Of a stretch of 44,309 bases of DNA, positions 1-8,798 are shown one piece after another. Numbering within the stretch: position 1 is the first letter of the stretch; every line of letters begins with the position of its first letter. Origin of the DNA: Micavibrio sp. TMED27 (GTDB lineage Bacteria; Pseudomonadota; Alphaproteobacteria; Micavibrionales; Micavibrionaceae); the NCBI GenBank assembly GCA_002167715.1, contig NHCG01000017.1, positions 91,458-135,766 on the forward strand. The letters are read 5' to 3'. Made by a program: the position numbers and the translations under genes. The notes beneath the pieces are model-generated. The model saw only the letters and a list, made by a program, of their open reading frames with translations. It was not told the DNA's origin and searched no databases.

Positions 1-217
1 ACACAAGCAAGCGTAGTGAGTAATAATGATTTTTTTAAGCTATACATAGGCATTGTTAGCATCGTCCTGGCTTAGGTTTGATTAAAATGTATGTGAATAA
101 GTGAAGTAAAATACTGTACCCCAATAGAATTTCCTTGTGACAGCATCCTTATTATTAAGCTCTGTGTCAAGCAAAACTCACTTAAACACTATATTTTTTG
201 CGTAAAATAGCTTTTTG

Positions 218-242
218 CATCAATTAAATTGATGTTTTTTTT
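218..242 (+). terminator. Rho-independent terminator
   Basis: A 7-bp stem (CATCAAT / ATTGATG) with a TAA loop is followed by eight T residues. It would end transcription of a gene lying left of the window. The rest of 1-217 is AT-rich and I see no gene in it. Confidence 0.6.
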
Positions 243-253
243 AAATCTAAGGC

Positions 254-282
254 TTGCATTAATAAATTTTATAACGTATGTT
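254..282 (+). promoter_or_regulatory. Possible promoter of the tRNA-Arg gene
   Basis: TTGCAT and TATGTT are separated by 17 bp, with the predicted start about 35 bases before the tRNA. The match to the sigma-70 consensus is moderate, so this is an inference from spacing and position. Confidence 0.3.
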
Positions 283-322
283 TCGCCCACTTTTGAAGAA
301 CGACACATATTTCGTTCCGTGT

Positions 323-399
323 GCGCCCCTAGCTCAGCTGGATAGAGCGCCTGACTACGGATCAGGAGGTCGGGGGTTCGAATCCTCCGGGGCGCGCCA
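323..399 (+). tRNA. tRNA-Arg(ACG)
   Basis: A full cloverleaf can be drawn. The acceptor GCGCCCC (323-329) pairs with GGGGCGC (389-395). The D arm has the AGCTGGATA loop, and the anticodon stem CCTGA/TCAGG encloses the loop CTACGGA, which gives anticodon ACG. The T arm has the TTCGAAT loop. The CCA end (397-399) is encoded. The recombinase gene on the opposite strand ends inside this gene (stop at 362-364), which marks the tRNA 3' half as the element's integration target. Confidence 0.97.
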
Positions 400-1909
400 T
401 TTTGTTTTCACCCCCGCAAAAGCCACCTAACGCTTTGAAAGGTAAGGTGGTTTCGGGGGTTCGAAAACCTTCTCCCCGTATATACCCCAACTTATCGGTA
501 AACGTGAGTTTCATCACTGCATGACGGTCTTCCATTCGGCCTGTAGCCCATAGCTGGTGGGGGTTTGCGAGAAAATCCATTGAGGTTCGAAAACTTTCAT
601 CAAAGTCTCGCAGAGGACGGCCACAATTCGCGACTTTTTCCTGCATTATCTGCTTTTCAAGCTGCAATTCGCCTATACGTTTCTCATAGGCACTCACAAC
701 TGAAGTTGATTCCGCATCCACGATACGATCCAGCAATTGCTCGATCTTCTTCTCACTCTTGGCCATATCCAATTGAAGCGATTTACTGTGATTTTTTTGG
801 AATTCTAGGCGGTATCCCCACAACTCTTTAAACATCGCCAGGGCAAGATTGAATAGCTCTTTTGTGGGTTTGAGCGATAACAGGAACTGCTCAAATTCAC
901 CCTCAATTACATCTCGACGAATTGACTTACGGTAGCTGGAGCAGCCTTTTTTAAAGCACATGTAATAAGGATGCTTAGCTGTGTTTCCCTTCGACCAAGC
1001 GGCCGTTAGATTGTGGCCGCATTCGCCACAAGAAACGAAACCACGCAACGGAAAGTCCAGGTTAATGTCCTTGCGAGCTGGAGCGTAGGCATTGCCATTC
1101 AGGCGCTCTTGTATCTTCTTGTATGTTTCAAGAGAAATAAGCCCCTCATGTCGGCCAGGGCGAAGGTTAACCCCCCAATCATTGGATTCAACGTAGCCTG
1201 CATATAGCACTTTGGTTAAAAGATCAGTCACACGCTGATTTACCACGACGCCTTTTCGGTTTTTAGGATAGTCGGGAAACGACTCTAAAAAGCGCTTCAC
1301 TTCGACCTGCAATTGAAAACGCCCACAGGCATAGCCTTCTAGGGCTTCTTGAATAATACTGGCAATGGGCTCATCCCTAACCAGTATCTTTCCTTGTCCA
1401 GAGGTCTTCTGGTAGCGGTAGCCTACTGGCGCTTGAAACACCCAGTAGCCATTCTTTAGACGGGATTGCATCCGATTGAGCGTTTGTTCCGAGTTTTTCT
1501 GGCGTTGATGCTGGGATACGCTGGCAAGAAGGTTTTCCACTAATACAGAGTCGGAATCGTCGCCAAACTCAATCGAGGGTGATTCCAGCGTGGCTCCAGC
1601 CTTGGCGATTGCGCCTCTAAGCTGAAGGTGAGCATCTAAACCCCGCGCCAGCCGCGATATATCATCAATAATAGCCACACGCGGGTTTTTGCGGTGCTTG
1701 CTCATATGCGCCAGCATGGCTTGCATCCCAGGGCGCTTGATCAGGCTACCGGATACATCATCGGTAAAGACTTTTTCGACTTCATAGCCCTTATATTTGG
1801 CGTATTCACGGCAGCGTGTTTCCTGAGAGCCAAGGCCGTCGCCCCGCGTCGTCTGGGTTTTATTGGATACACGGCAATAGATGACAGCCTTTTGTACGTT
1901 AGTCGTCAT
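362..1909 (-). CDS. Large serine recombinase (integrase)
   Basis: This is a 515-residue site-specific recombinase expected to integrate and excise the element. The resolvase domain carries nucleophile S15 in AVIYCRVS and the downstream DDISRLAR motif (about 82-89). It is followed by a recombinase domain, a zinc ribbon (C294, C297, C318, C323) and a coiled coil at about 370-425. I chose the ATG at 1909 because GGAGG sits directly before it. The longer reading frame would start on top of that ribosome site. Its start overlaps the end of the upstream 104-residue gene, so the two are probably translationally coupled. The last residues (MARPGGFEPPTS) are read from the tRNA gene, so the C-terminus depends on the attachment site it occupies. 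Confidence 0.95.
   Translation of the reverse strand: MTTNVQKAVIYCRVSNKTQTTRGDGLGSQETRCREYAKYKGYEVEKVFTDDVSGSLIKRPGMQAMLAHMSKHRKNPRVAIIDDISRLARGLDAHLQLRGAIAKAGATLESPSIEFGDDSDSVLVENLLASVSQHQRQKNSEQTLNRMQSRLKNGYWVFQAPVGYRYQKTSGQGKILVRDEPIASIIQEALEGYACGRFQLQVEVKRFLESFPDYPKNRKGVVVNQRVTDLLTKVLYAGYVESNDWGVNLRPGRHEGLISLETYKKIQERLNGNAYAPARKDINLDFPLRGFVSCGECGHNLTAAWSKGNTAKHPYYMCFKKGCSSYRKSIRRDVIEGEFEQFLLSLKPTKELFNLALAMFKELWGYRLEFQKNHSKSLQLDMAKSEKKIEQLLDRIVDAESTSVVSAYEKRIGELQLEKQIMQEKVANCGRPLRDFDESFRTSMDFLANPHQLWATGRMEDRHAVMKLTFTDKLGYIRGEGFRTPETTLPFKALGGFCGGENKMARPGGFEPPTS
372..405. other. Candidate attL (tRNA 3' end)
   Basis: This stretch covers the T arm, acceptor and CCA end of tRNA-Arg plus the first bases of the element. 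It resembles 27,797-27,833: both contain GGTTCGAA, then CCTCCG, then GCGCCATT, with 15 of 18 bases equal over the CCTCCG-to-CCATT part. The exact crossover dinucleotide cannot be read from one sequence. Confidence 0.45.
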
Positions 1910-2213
1910 GTATTCCTCCATTCGGTTTTAATCGTTTGTCCTGCCCATCAACTTTTGAAACAGGCGCTAAACCCGGCTTTTCATCGGATGCGGAAAGGAG
2001 CTGTATTGAATCTACCCCAAAACCTAAATCAACGAAAGCCGCCATTATCAGCCACAGGTTTTTTATTAACTCGGCCTCTTCTTCAGCCGTCAATTCAAAC
2101 TCCTGCACGTGCTCGCGATATTTTTCAATATCACATTTTGGCGGATTAACAACAGGCAGAACTTGAGAAGAAGCCCATTCATCAGTCAATCTGAATTTAT
2201 CTTTATCAGTCAT
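1899..2213 (-). CDS. Small acidic protein coupled to the recombinase
   Basis: This 104-residue protein has no motif I can name. A conserved-looking core (about 32-72) runs EFELTAEEEAELIKNLW and then FVDLGFGVDS, probably helical. The start is fixed by AGGAGG a few bases before the ATG at 2213. Its stop overlaps the recombinase start by about 11 bases. Small genes coupled to a serine recombinase are sometimes directionality factors or regulators. That role is only inferred from position here. Confidence 0.8.
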   Translation of the reverse strand: MTDKDKFRLTDEWASSQVLPVVNPPKCDIEKYREHVQEFELTAEEEAELIKNLWLIMAAFVDLGFGVDSIQLLSASDEKPGLAPVSKVDGQDKRLKPNGGIHDD

Positions 2214-2242
2214 GGTCTTCCTCCTTTCGCGGCAGACATATC

Positions 2243-2361
2243 GCCAACTCGTAGTTGGCAAGCTGAAAAGGATGAGAGAAGCGACGCAAAAGTATTGTGC
2301 AAATAAAATTGCAAAATCTTTTGTCTTTGGAAGACAAAATCGCAAGTAAAGAAACTGCGAT
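2243..2361. promoter_or_regulatory. Dyad symmetries upstream of the recombinase operon
   Basis: Three inverted repeats lie in the gap before the recombinase operon: GCCAAC/GTTGGC (2243-2259), the perfect 9-bp arms TTTTGTCTT/AAGACAAAA with a 3-base centre (2319-2339), and ATCGCA/TGCGAT (2339-2361). No T-tract follows on the minus strand, so operators or leader structures are more likely than a terminator. Confidence 0.45.
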
Positions 2362-2436
2362 ACGTAGCATATCTATATTCATTTTACGGTCTCACCCGTT
2401 AATAAAATCTTAATTTATTTCGTATAGGCCAATTTT

Positions 2437-2880
2437 TTAGCGCTCTAAACTTGGCTCTGACAGCCGATTTTGTTGCAGTGCAATCTGCCGTTGTGTTTCA
2501 AATAGTCGGACTTTTTCGGCTCGTTGTTCTCGAATCCACTCCTGGTTAAACGAAGTTTTTTTCAAGTAATGGGAATAACTTGGCTTTAATTCAGGATGGG
2601 GTTTTTGACGCTTTACCATTTTCGAACCATTGCGACCGTCATCTCTGTTGCGATCACCGTCATTCAAATCATGCGCTGTCGGTTTTTCTACGCGATCATT
2701 TGCTGCAATAAAATGCCCTCGAACAGACCCCGCCCGCCGTAAACTGGGCGGGGCTTGTTCTCGCAGAGACGGCTCGCTCATAGCAAAGCTAATGCTTTGC
2801 CTTTCGCTATCTTGCGCGGCCACGACCTTCTTTCCTCTCAGAGCTGCGCTCTGAAATTTCAGCCTGGCGTTCATCTTCAT
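2437..2880 (-). CDS. Hypothetical basic, charged protein
   Basis: The frame encodes 147 residues, rich in K, R, Q and S, with no recognizable fold and probably partly disordered. The C-terminal third (SYSHYLKKTSFNQEWI onward) is the most protein-like part and predicts as helical. The 5' 74 bases overlap the preceding gene. A later ATG at 2781 would remove the overlap, but neither start has a good ribosome site. It lies in the same direction as the coupling-protein genes and is probably an element accessory gene. Confidence 0.55.
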   Translation of the reverse strand: MKMNARLKFQSAALRGKKVVAAQDSERQSISFAMSEPSLREQAPPSLRRAGSVRGHFIAANDRVEKPTAHDLNDGDRNRDDGRNGSKMVKRQKPHPELKPSYSHYLKKTSFNQEWIREQRAEKVRLFETQRQIALQQNRLSEPSLER

Positions 2881-3091
2881 AAGAATTCATGCGTTCATCA
2901 CGCAATTCTCGAAGTGTCACGCGGCCATCGACTGGCGTAGCATCAAGTTGCAGGTCGATACCTTGACCGTCGCGATGCCCCCAGGCTGCACCCACCTTAT
3001 TCCAATTGCCTTTGCCGTCGTGTGTATCGCGTACGGAGTAAGCGATATAATCCGGCTTGCGCCCAACGCTATCGTTTTCTTTCTCACTCAT
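2807..3091 (-). CDS. Small conserved-type element protein
   Basis: This 94-residue protein contains a central block, GNWNKVGAAWGHRDGQGIDL followed by DATPVDGRVTLREL, of the kind found in small proteins carried by proteobacterial conjugative elements. I recall this family only as function-unknown. The start at 3091 is chosen because GGAG lies seven bases upstream. The C-terminal 30 residues are highly charged and overlap the next gene. Confidence 0.75.
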   Translation of the reverse strand: MSEKENDSVGRKPDYIAYSVRDTHDGKGNWNKVGAAWGHRDGQGIDLQLDATPVDGRVTLRELRDERMNSYEDERQAEISERSSERKEGRGRAR

Positions 3092-3163
3092 AATCATTCT
3101 CCACTTGGCCTCCACGAATATTGAAAAGTGTTGTCAGCCGAAGGCCATTGCTGACAAATCTAT

Positions 3164-3442
3164 TTAAAGCTTCCGCCTGTCGATAATGGAGAAGACAGGG
3201 CAATCACCACTTTCGCGATACCGGACAAAACCTCGCGAACCGATATACTGGCAGTCAATCATGTAGCGATAGGAACCGTGCTGTTGGTAGGTGTATTGCC
3301 AACGCAAATGAGGCCCGATGGGTGAAACTAAAAATGCTGCAAGCAAAAACAGAGGCCAACTACTTATAATTCCTGCAATGCTGCGAATGAAAGCAGCAAA
3401 AACCTTCCCCCACCGAATACGTTTGGGTTTGTAATGGCTCAC
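3164..3442 (-). CDS. Small membrane protein next to the coupling protein
   Basis: This 92-residue protein has a basic N-terminus, one hydrophobic segment (about 18-42) and a C-terminal domain with two cysteines (IDCQY and SGDCPVF). It starts with GTG, and that codon shares bases with the TGA stop of the VirD4-like gene, so the pair is tightly coupled. A T4CP accessory or anchoring role is inferred from this overlap. No family is recognized. Confidence 0.75.
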   Translation of the reverse strand: MSHYKPKRIRWGKVFAAFIRSIAGIISSWPLFLLAAFLVSPIGPHLRWQYTYQQHGSYRYMIDCQYIGSRGFVRYRESGDCPVFSIIDRRKL

Positions 3443-5193
3443 TGAAAATCACCTCTGCGAAGTCGAACTTTGATTTTTCTGAGAAATGGCTTGCCGTGAA
3501 ATGGATTGATGCTTGCCTGTTTTCGCCAAGGATCAATCTCCGCAATTGATACAGGTTCAACCAAAGCTGAAGGCGATTGCCTAATAAAAAGAAGGCTGAG
3601 CTTGCAGCGTCTGATTTCTTCGCCTGTCATCAGTGCGCGGCCTGTTTCACTGGTGTTTTCCTGAAGGCCTTTTTCATTCGGTGAAAGCCCAGCGCTCATT
3701 ACGCTTTGCTCGCCCAATAATTGGCTGATTAACGCCAAAGTTCGTGGCGAGCGTTGGCCTGGAAGAAACTGTTTAATTTCCGTTTCGGAAAGAAGTGTTT
3801 CGACGGCAGTTTTACCATAGGTATTTTCAAACGCTGAAATATCTTGAAAGATTAAATGGAGCCTTAAACCGTATGAACGCCCCCAAGTTAAAAGGCTGAC
3901 AAGGCTATGAATCTTGTAATTCGTTGCCTCATCCATAATGAAATACACAGGGACGCTTTTATTCTCATGGCGCTTGATGGCTGTCATCGCGCACCACTGG
4001 ATTAAGCCGATATAGCTTTTATAGGCTTCCATTCGGCTGGCATCGGCGACAATGAATAAACTAGTGGGAACCTCGCCACTCTTGAGATCATTCATGCTGA
4101 AGGTAGAGCGACGCATTGCCGGAGCCAGCCTGCCAAAAGCGAACGGCGCGAGCGCTTGTTGCGCGCCGCTAATAAAGGAATCGAAGGTGCGGCTCTCGCC
4201 AGTACTCATGAGGGAAAGTAAGCTACGCGCTTGTGCTCGCACCCACTGAATAAATTCGGCGAGGCCTGCCGCATCATGCGCTTGTGCCCATGCACAGCTT
4301 TCAATGGGCATCGGGCCTTCTGCCAGAGGCTTGCCCTCCAGGTCAATTCCAATAACCCAGCGCAAGTTATGTTCAAGGGCTTCACGGTCTTCGATAAGTA
4401 ACGCCACTGATGCTAAAGTGGCATCGCGGCCTTCGATCATACATTCGAGGATTGCAGCCATGCCCATACATTTGCGTGAACCTTCGCGCCAGTATTTATC
4501 TTCACCTTCGCCTGAAGCAGGTTCCGGCAAAATCTGTGAGCTTTGCTCCCTGAGATCATCTGGCACATCGCGCAGACCACCTGGACGCTCAAGATCATCG
4601 GCAATAATATCGAGTGGGTTATAACAGTCACTCTCACCGACGTAATCGCTCCACAAACCGCCAGGATTTAAAACGCGAACTTTCTCCCCGCGCTTTTCTA
4701 AGGCTTCTTTTAGGATGCAGACCAATTCACCTTTAAAGTCACTAAAGACTTTTGACGAGCGTATGGCCAAGCCATTCGTAATGACGCTATAAATACCTTT
4801 TCCTGATCCGGCTGGTGCTACCGTCACGGCATTGGAGGCGTAATCGCTAAATACGGGTTGTTTTTTCCCTGTCGTCATCCTTCCCCAGAACGGGCCGATT
4901 TGCTTATTACTCAGTTCCTTTTTCAAATCCTTAAAGCTAGCCCACTTGGCAGTACCATCTTTGCCTGTCGGTTGATGAGCACTCATCCACTCCAGAAAAA
5001 TTGCCAGATAATTCAATAATTGAATAAAAGCGCGCAAAGCGAACAGCGCTGTGAATCCATATAAAACGGCAGGCAACCATTGCAGCTCGCCGCCGATATA
5101 GAGTTCACCAGTCTGATAACTACCCCAGGATAGCAAGCCAGTGATAATTAAAAGGCTTGGGAAGTGTTCTGCTTGCTGTCTGCTCTGGCGCAT
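3439..5193 (-). CDS. VirD4/TraG-type conjugative coupling protein
   Basis: This 584-residue inner-membrane ATPase would dock the relaxase-DNA complex to a type IV secretion channel. Two N-terminal membrane segments (about 11-35 and 40-68) precede Walker A (APAGSGKG, about 127-133) and Walker B (VYFIMDEATNY). The start at 5193 follows GGAG and lies four bases after the stop of the vWA-like gene. The frame could extend to 5253, but that would overlap the upstream gene. The length fits short TraG-like coupling proteins. No VirB genes accompany it. Confidence 0.92.
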   Translation of the reverse strand: MRQSRQQAEHFPSLLIITGLLSWGSYQTGELYIGGELQWLPAVLYGFTALFALRAFIQLLNYLAIFLEWMSAHQPTGKDGTAKWASFKDLKKELSNKQIGPFWGRMTTGKKQPVFSDYASNAVTVAPAGSGKGIYSVITNGLAIRSSKVFSDFKGELVCILKEALEKRGEKVRVLNPGGLWSDYVGESDCYNPLDIIADDLERPGGLRDVPDDLREQSSQILPEPASGEGEDKYWREGSRKCMGMAAILECMIEGRDATLASVALLIEDREALEHNLRWVIGIDLEGKPLAEGPMPIESCAWAQAHDAAGLAEFIQWVRAQARSLLSLMSTGESRTFDSFISGAQQALAPFAFGRLAPAMRRSTFSMNDLKSGEVPTSLFIVADASRMEAYKSYIGLIQWCAMTAIKRHENKSVPVYFIMDEATNYKIHSLVSLLTWGRSYGLRLHLIFQDISAFENTYGKTAVETLLSETEIKQFLPGQRSPRTLALISQLLGEQSVMSAGLSPNEKGLQENTSETGRALMTGEEIRRCKLSLLFIRQSPSALVEPVSIAEIDPWRKQASINPFHGKPFLRKIKVRLRRGDFQ

Positions 5194-5197
5194 AGCA

Positions 5198-6055
5198 TTA
5201 GTCTCCGATAACGCCGTGACGGACTCGCACGAAGCTCGGATCAGCCGCACCATTGGAAACTAAATAGTCTTTCCAAAATCGACGCAGTTCTTCCTCGCTA
5301 TAGCAGTGCGAAAGATCGCTCACGCCGTAGCCATGGCGTTGAATCATAAGCACATCTACTTCGATGCCTTCCAGCGACTCCGGCTTTAAGCGGCCGTAGA
5401 TGGACTTTTTCTTGAAAATAGAAAATGGCGGCATGTCGTTTTTTGTTCGACAAAACTGCACCGTGTCGCTGTTCTGGATCAAATCGCTGGCAATAACCAA
5501 GCGATCACCAGGGCGTAAAGGATGGAAGCGGCGAATGCCTTGCACCATTTCCAATATGGGTGACTGATAGCGCTGTCTGCTATCGGTGTTTGGTGAAAGT
5601 ATTTCTGCCATGGCAGGGGCAAATTTGTGCTCAAAGAGCCGTTCTCTTTGCCTGACCAAAAATCCGCTGGTTGCAGCATCGGCATTGATGGCTTCAAGCT
5701 GAGCCGGATTGCTGGCCTGCCCACAAACATGAAAGCGCGGTTTGGGTACGGAGCCAATCTGGTCTTCAGCTGTTGTCACTACGCTTAACCGCTCGTTAAA
5801 TTCAAGCTTGCTGTAGAGCTGGTTAAAATAGCGAAACAAAGAGCGAGTTTGTTCTTCGTTGAACTTAGGCTCACTCACATCGACCAAAACCACGGTTTGG
5901 CGCTGCGGCGCTTCTGCAAAGCAGCCATACTCATCGGCAGTGGCTTTACCCATCGACTGCCACGTAATGTACCCAAGCCCACCTATACCAACTGCTAAAA
6001 CAGAAGAAAGGCCAACGGTTTTTAGAATATTGTTACTGCGTGAACGTCTTCTCAT
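5198..6055 (-). CDS. Membrane-anchored vWA-like protein
   Basis: This 285-residue protein has one N-terminal membrane helix (about 12-32), after which the bulk should be periplasmic. The segment VVLVDVSEP (about 55-63) followed by a helix resembles the start of a von Willebrand A fold, but the MIDAS DxSxS motif is incomplete. RPGDRLVIASDL fits a later strand of the same fold. GGAGG precedes the ATG, which overlaps the stop of the preceding gene (ATGA). Its place between a multi-pass membrane gene and the T4CP suggests a coupling-protein partner. The vWA call is tentative. Confidence 0.7.
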   Translation of the reverse strand: MRRRSRSNNILKTVGLSSVLAVGIGGLGYITWQSMGKATADEYGCFAEAPQRQTVVLVDVSEPKFNEEQTRSLFRYFNQLYSKLEFNERLSVVTTAEDQIGSVPKPRFHVCGQASNPAQLEAINADAATSGFLVRQRERLFEHKFAPAMAEILSPNTDSRQRYQSPILEMVQGIRRFHPLRPGDRLVIASDLIQNSDTVQFCRTKNDMPPFSIFKKKSIYGRLKPESLEGIEVDVLMIQRHGYGVSDLSHCYSEEELRRFWKDYLVSNGAADPSFVRVRHGVIGD

Positions 6056-7323
6056 GACTTACCTCCAGCAGGTGAAGTAGCGGTTTGAAAAATACTGGTA
6101 AGGCGATTTACCGCTCGGTTCTTCTCAAGCAGTAATTCAGATTTGTGCGAGGCCATTTCAGGAAGTGAACGAAACGCAGGAATATCGACATCTAAATACT
6201 TTTCGAAGGACACCATTTGATGCAGTGTCTCGATTGGCACTTCTTGCTCTTCGCCAGCTATACAGCGATATGTCGTGATGAGTTCGGCGAGTTCGCCACG
6301 GCAACGGGTTTCAGCGCCTCTGACCGATTGTTCAAGCTGGCGACGTGCATCCAAACATGAAGAAACAGCCTGGTTGTATTGCTCGACGGTCTTCTTCTGG
6401 CTCTTCACCGGAGATTCAATTTCCTTTTCCGCGTCCTCGAAATAGACGGTGATTTCTTCTTGGTAGTAATCCAGCGCGTCATGCACATTATCTTTCGCCG
6501 CAGCTTCAGCCCGCTGCAATCGGCCGATTTCAGGGTATGGGCAATCAAAGCTATGAATTCCTTTGTGGTAGGAAATAACGCTCATGCAGCCACCCATCAG
6601 AATCAAAAAAATCGCTTCAGGGGTTTGGAGCATTTGCAAATAAGCCAGCGGTGAATGACTGACCGATTCAATAGTCTCCTGTGCTCGTACCAGCCCAACA
6701 GTGACGTGGAAAAAAACCATCAGAGCGATAAAGCTATAAAACTGGTATTTAGCTTTGGAACGCTTTTTCCTGAAATGGGCATCGCTACTGCCCAGGGCAT
6801 TTGATCCGTAATTCAAATAGCGACCAATAAAAAATCCTGCGCAGGCAGATGCGGCGACATTAGTCATGGAGATAAGAAAACTGGTGAGCAAGGCGGCAGC
6901 TGGCCCTGCCACCATATGCGCATTGGAGAAGAAAGCCGCGTTCAGCAATGCCTCAGCGAATACCATTACCAGGAGGATCAGAACGCTATTAACCACTGAC
7001 TTGTCATTAGCTGACCCAACGTAGCCATGCTGGAGCTGAGCCGCCTGCAAGGATTTCTTGGTAAATCGGTGGGTTTGAACCTTGTCGCTCAAGTCCTGTT
7101 CAGCGCAGGTGTAAAGATATTCCAAGTCATCACTTTGGCGGAAGGGAACCGCTTCCCGTTCTGCAAGGTCAGGGCTGATCTTTTCGGCTTCAGCGCATTT
7201 GCGCTTTAGATCGAATAACTTTTGCTGGATTGGCCTCTCATACTCAGAGAGGAGTTTCTGAAACTGTCCGTCTAATTTTTGACCAATCACCGCCTGTGCT
7301 GCTGCTCTTTCGTAGCTACTCAT
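6052..7323 (-). CDS. Four-helix membrane protein with coiled coils
   Basis: This 423-residue protein starts at the ATG at 7323, preceded by GGAGG; the open frame extends much further upstream but has no support there. A coiled-coil N-terminus (1-95) is followed by four likely membrane segments (about 110-133, 138-168, 193-214 and 234-252). A long charged helical C-terminus (about 265-423) should face the cytoplasm. No family is recognized. It is the first gene of a five-gene run ending with the coupling protein and small partners, with 4-bp overlaps between genes. Confidence 0.8.
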   Translation of the reverse strand: MSSYERAAAQAVIGQKLDGQFQKLLSEYERPIQQKLFDLKRKCAEAEKISPDLAEREAVPFRQSDDLEYLYTCAEQDLSDKVQTHRFTKKSLQAAQLQHGYVGSANDKSVVNSVLILLVMVFAEALLNAAFFSNAHMVAGPAAALLTSFLISMTNVAASACAGFFIGRYLNYGSNALGSSDAHFRKKRSKAKYQFYSFIALMVFFHVTVGLVRAQETIESVSHSPLAYLQMLQTPEAIFLILMGGCMSVISYHKGIHSFDCPYPEIGRLQRAEAAAKDNVHDALDYYQEEITVYFEDAEKEIESPVKSQKKTVEQYNQAVSSCLDARRQLEQSVRGAETRCRGELAELITTYRCIAGEEQEVPIETLHQMVSFEKYLDVDIPAFRSLPEMASHKSELLLEKNRAVNRLTSIFQTATSPAGGKS

Positions 7324-7396
7324 ACTGCCTCCAAGAGTTAAATAGAATTCCGATGGAAGCCATTTTAAATATTGGCTTTGGAGGTGCCGTACTAAG

Positions 7397-8338
7397 ATGT
7401 CTACCTTTCTGGTAAAATTGTCCAAATTTGTCCAAAAGATACGTAACCACATGAAATATAATGAAGAAAATATTGCAATTCTTTTAAGAAGAATAAAGCG
7501 GCTTAAAAGTGAGCATGGGGTTTCAAGAGGAAAAGTGCTGTTATATTTACAGAGAGAAATCGAAGCGCATAACAAAGAAAACCCCAAAGATCAGATCAAA
7601 TTAGTCAAACATGCATCGTTCAATGGGCGGATAAATAAGCCTGTGAAATTAATGAATATATTTGACGAAGGTGCTTTCAGAATATTGCTGAAATACTTTG
7701 ATCAAAAACTTGGGATTAACTTTCGAAGTGAATCTGTAGAGAAAATATCAGAAGCGCATAGTGCCCTCACGCATTTTGCCAGTGTCTCAGGTCACGATGA
7801 TGATTATCTTAGAAAAATGCTTCCTGGTCGTTATCGAACTTACCGCCCAGCAATTGGAAAACCCGGCTACGCTGTCGTAGGCATTCTGGAAGTAATTGAA
7901 GATTCTAAAAATAATTCAATTCAAACATATGAAGTAATGGCCTATCAGGAAAGGAAGGCCGGACAAGCACTGCCGAGACATACCTTCAATGGAATGGCGT
8001 GGTATTCCAAAGGCCACTATTTGATTATGTCAATCGACAGCAATACTAAATTCTTTCAAAATATATTTCTTAGAAGTATGCAGGCAGATAGAGCGGAGGA
8101 GCAATTAGAAGGAACATATTTAACTGTTACCAATAAGGGTGGTAAAAATATAGTAAGTTCAAAGATTATCCTTGACCGTATCCACTGTAGCCCTGGTGAT
8201 GGTGCGGCTTGGTTTAGAGAATTGCGTTATATGCGCGGATATAAACATCTCGATGCTAAAAGAGAAGAACAGCGGATTGAACAATCGATTTGGGATAGGA
8301 TTGATCCGGAAAACCCTAACAATTTCGTTAGGATGTAA
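7397..8338 (+). CDS. Unknown protein, possible regulator
   Basis: The frame encodes 313 residues and is divergent from the membrane/T4CP operon. GGAGG lies 12 bases before the ATG at 7397, which is a long spacing. An ATG at 7451 would give 295 residues but has no ribosome site. The N-terminal 70 residues are helical and basic, and could bind DNA. A middle section (LPGRYRTYRPAIGKPGYAVV) leads into a beta-rich domain. Two TTGTCCAAA repeats 10 bp apart (7418 and 7428) lie just inside the frame. A role in controlling the divergent operon is inferred only from position. The stop overlaps the converging gene. Confidence 0.7.
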   Translation: MSTFLVKLSKFVQKIRNHMKYNEENIAILLRRIKRLKSEHGVSRGKVLLYLQREIEAHNKENPKDQIKLVKHASFNGRINKPVKLMNIFDEGAFRILLKYFDQKLGINFRSESVEKISEAHSALTHFASVSGHDDDYLRKMLPGRYRTYRPAIGKPGYAVVGILEVIEDSKNNSIQTYEVMAYQERKAGQALPRHTFNGMAWYSKGHYLIMSIDSNTKFFQNIFLRSMQADRAEEQLEGTYLTVTNKGGKNIVSSKIILDRIHCSPGDGAAWFRELRYMRGYKHLDAKREEQRIEQSIWDRIDPENPNNFVRM

Positions 8339-8732
8339 GTTCGCTTGGAAAAGGTGCCCATACCGGAGGGTTCGCATCGTAATCAACTTCAGCTCGATGA
8401 TATGCTTCAAGTGCCTTTACGGACTCGTCTGGAATTCCGCCAGAGTCCATAATAATACTTATACGCGTTTTTACAGAATCAATATCGATATAAATCTCCG
8501 ACGTCAAAATGCCATCTTCATTTAGAGTGTAATTAGGTAACTGTGGATGGAGGTGATTTATCATTCGATATTCAAACACAAACAAATCTGGTTCTTTATC
8601 CCGACAAAAGCCGTAAAATTCTTTGAAGACCACAAAATCACTTTCTTTCCAGCCCTTGGGGAGTTTATCTGCGGGATCGTCTAAATCTTGGGTTGCCTTA
8701 ATAAAATTGGTTTTACTACTATTCATACTCAT
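8328..8732 (-). CDS. Hypothetical acidic protein
   Basis: This 134-residue soluble protein begins at the ATG at 8732, with AAAGG seven bases upstream. It contains WKESDFVVFKEFYGF and VKTRISIIMDSGGIP, with no recognized family. It converges on, and overlaps by 11 bases, the end of the 7397-8338 gene. AT-rich codon use resembles that neighbour, so the two may have arrived together as cargo. Confidence 0.65.
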   Translation of the reverse strand: MSMNSSKTNFIKATQDLDDPADKLPKGWKESDFVVFKEFYGFCRDKEPDLFVFEYRMINHLHPQLPNYTLNEDGILTSEIYIDIDSVKTRISIIMDSGGIPDESVKALEAYHRAEVDYDANPPVWAPFPSELTS

Positions 8733-8798
8733 TGTGCTGCCTTTCAGCAATAGACATAACAGATTATTTCGATATGGTGCAAGAAAAACCTGGGGCAT

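Noticed and set aside
7418-7436. Tandem TTGTCCAAA repeats 10 bp apart as an operator
   Set aside because: They fall inside the preferred reading frame starting at 7,397 and encode ordinary residues. They would count only if the start is at 7,451, which lacks a ribosome site.
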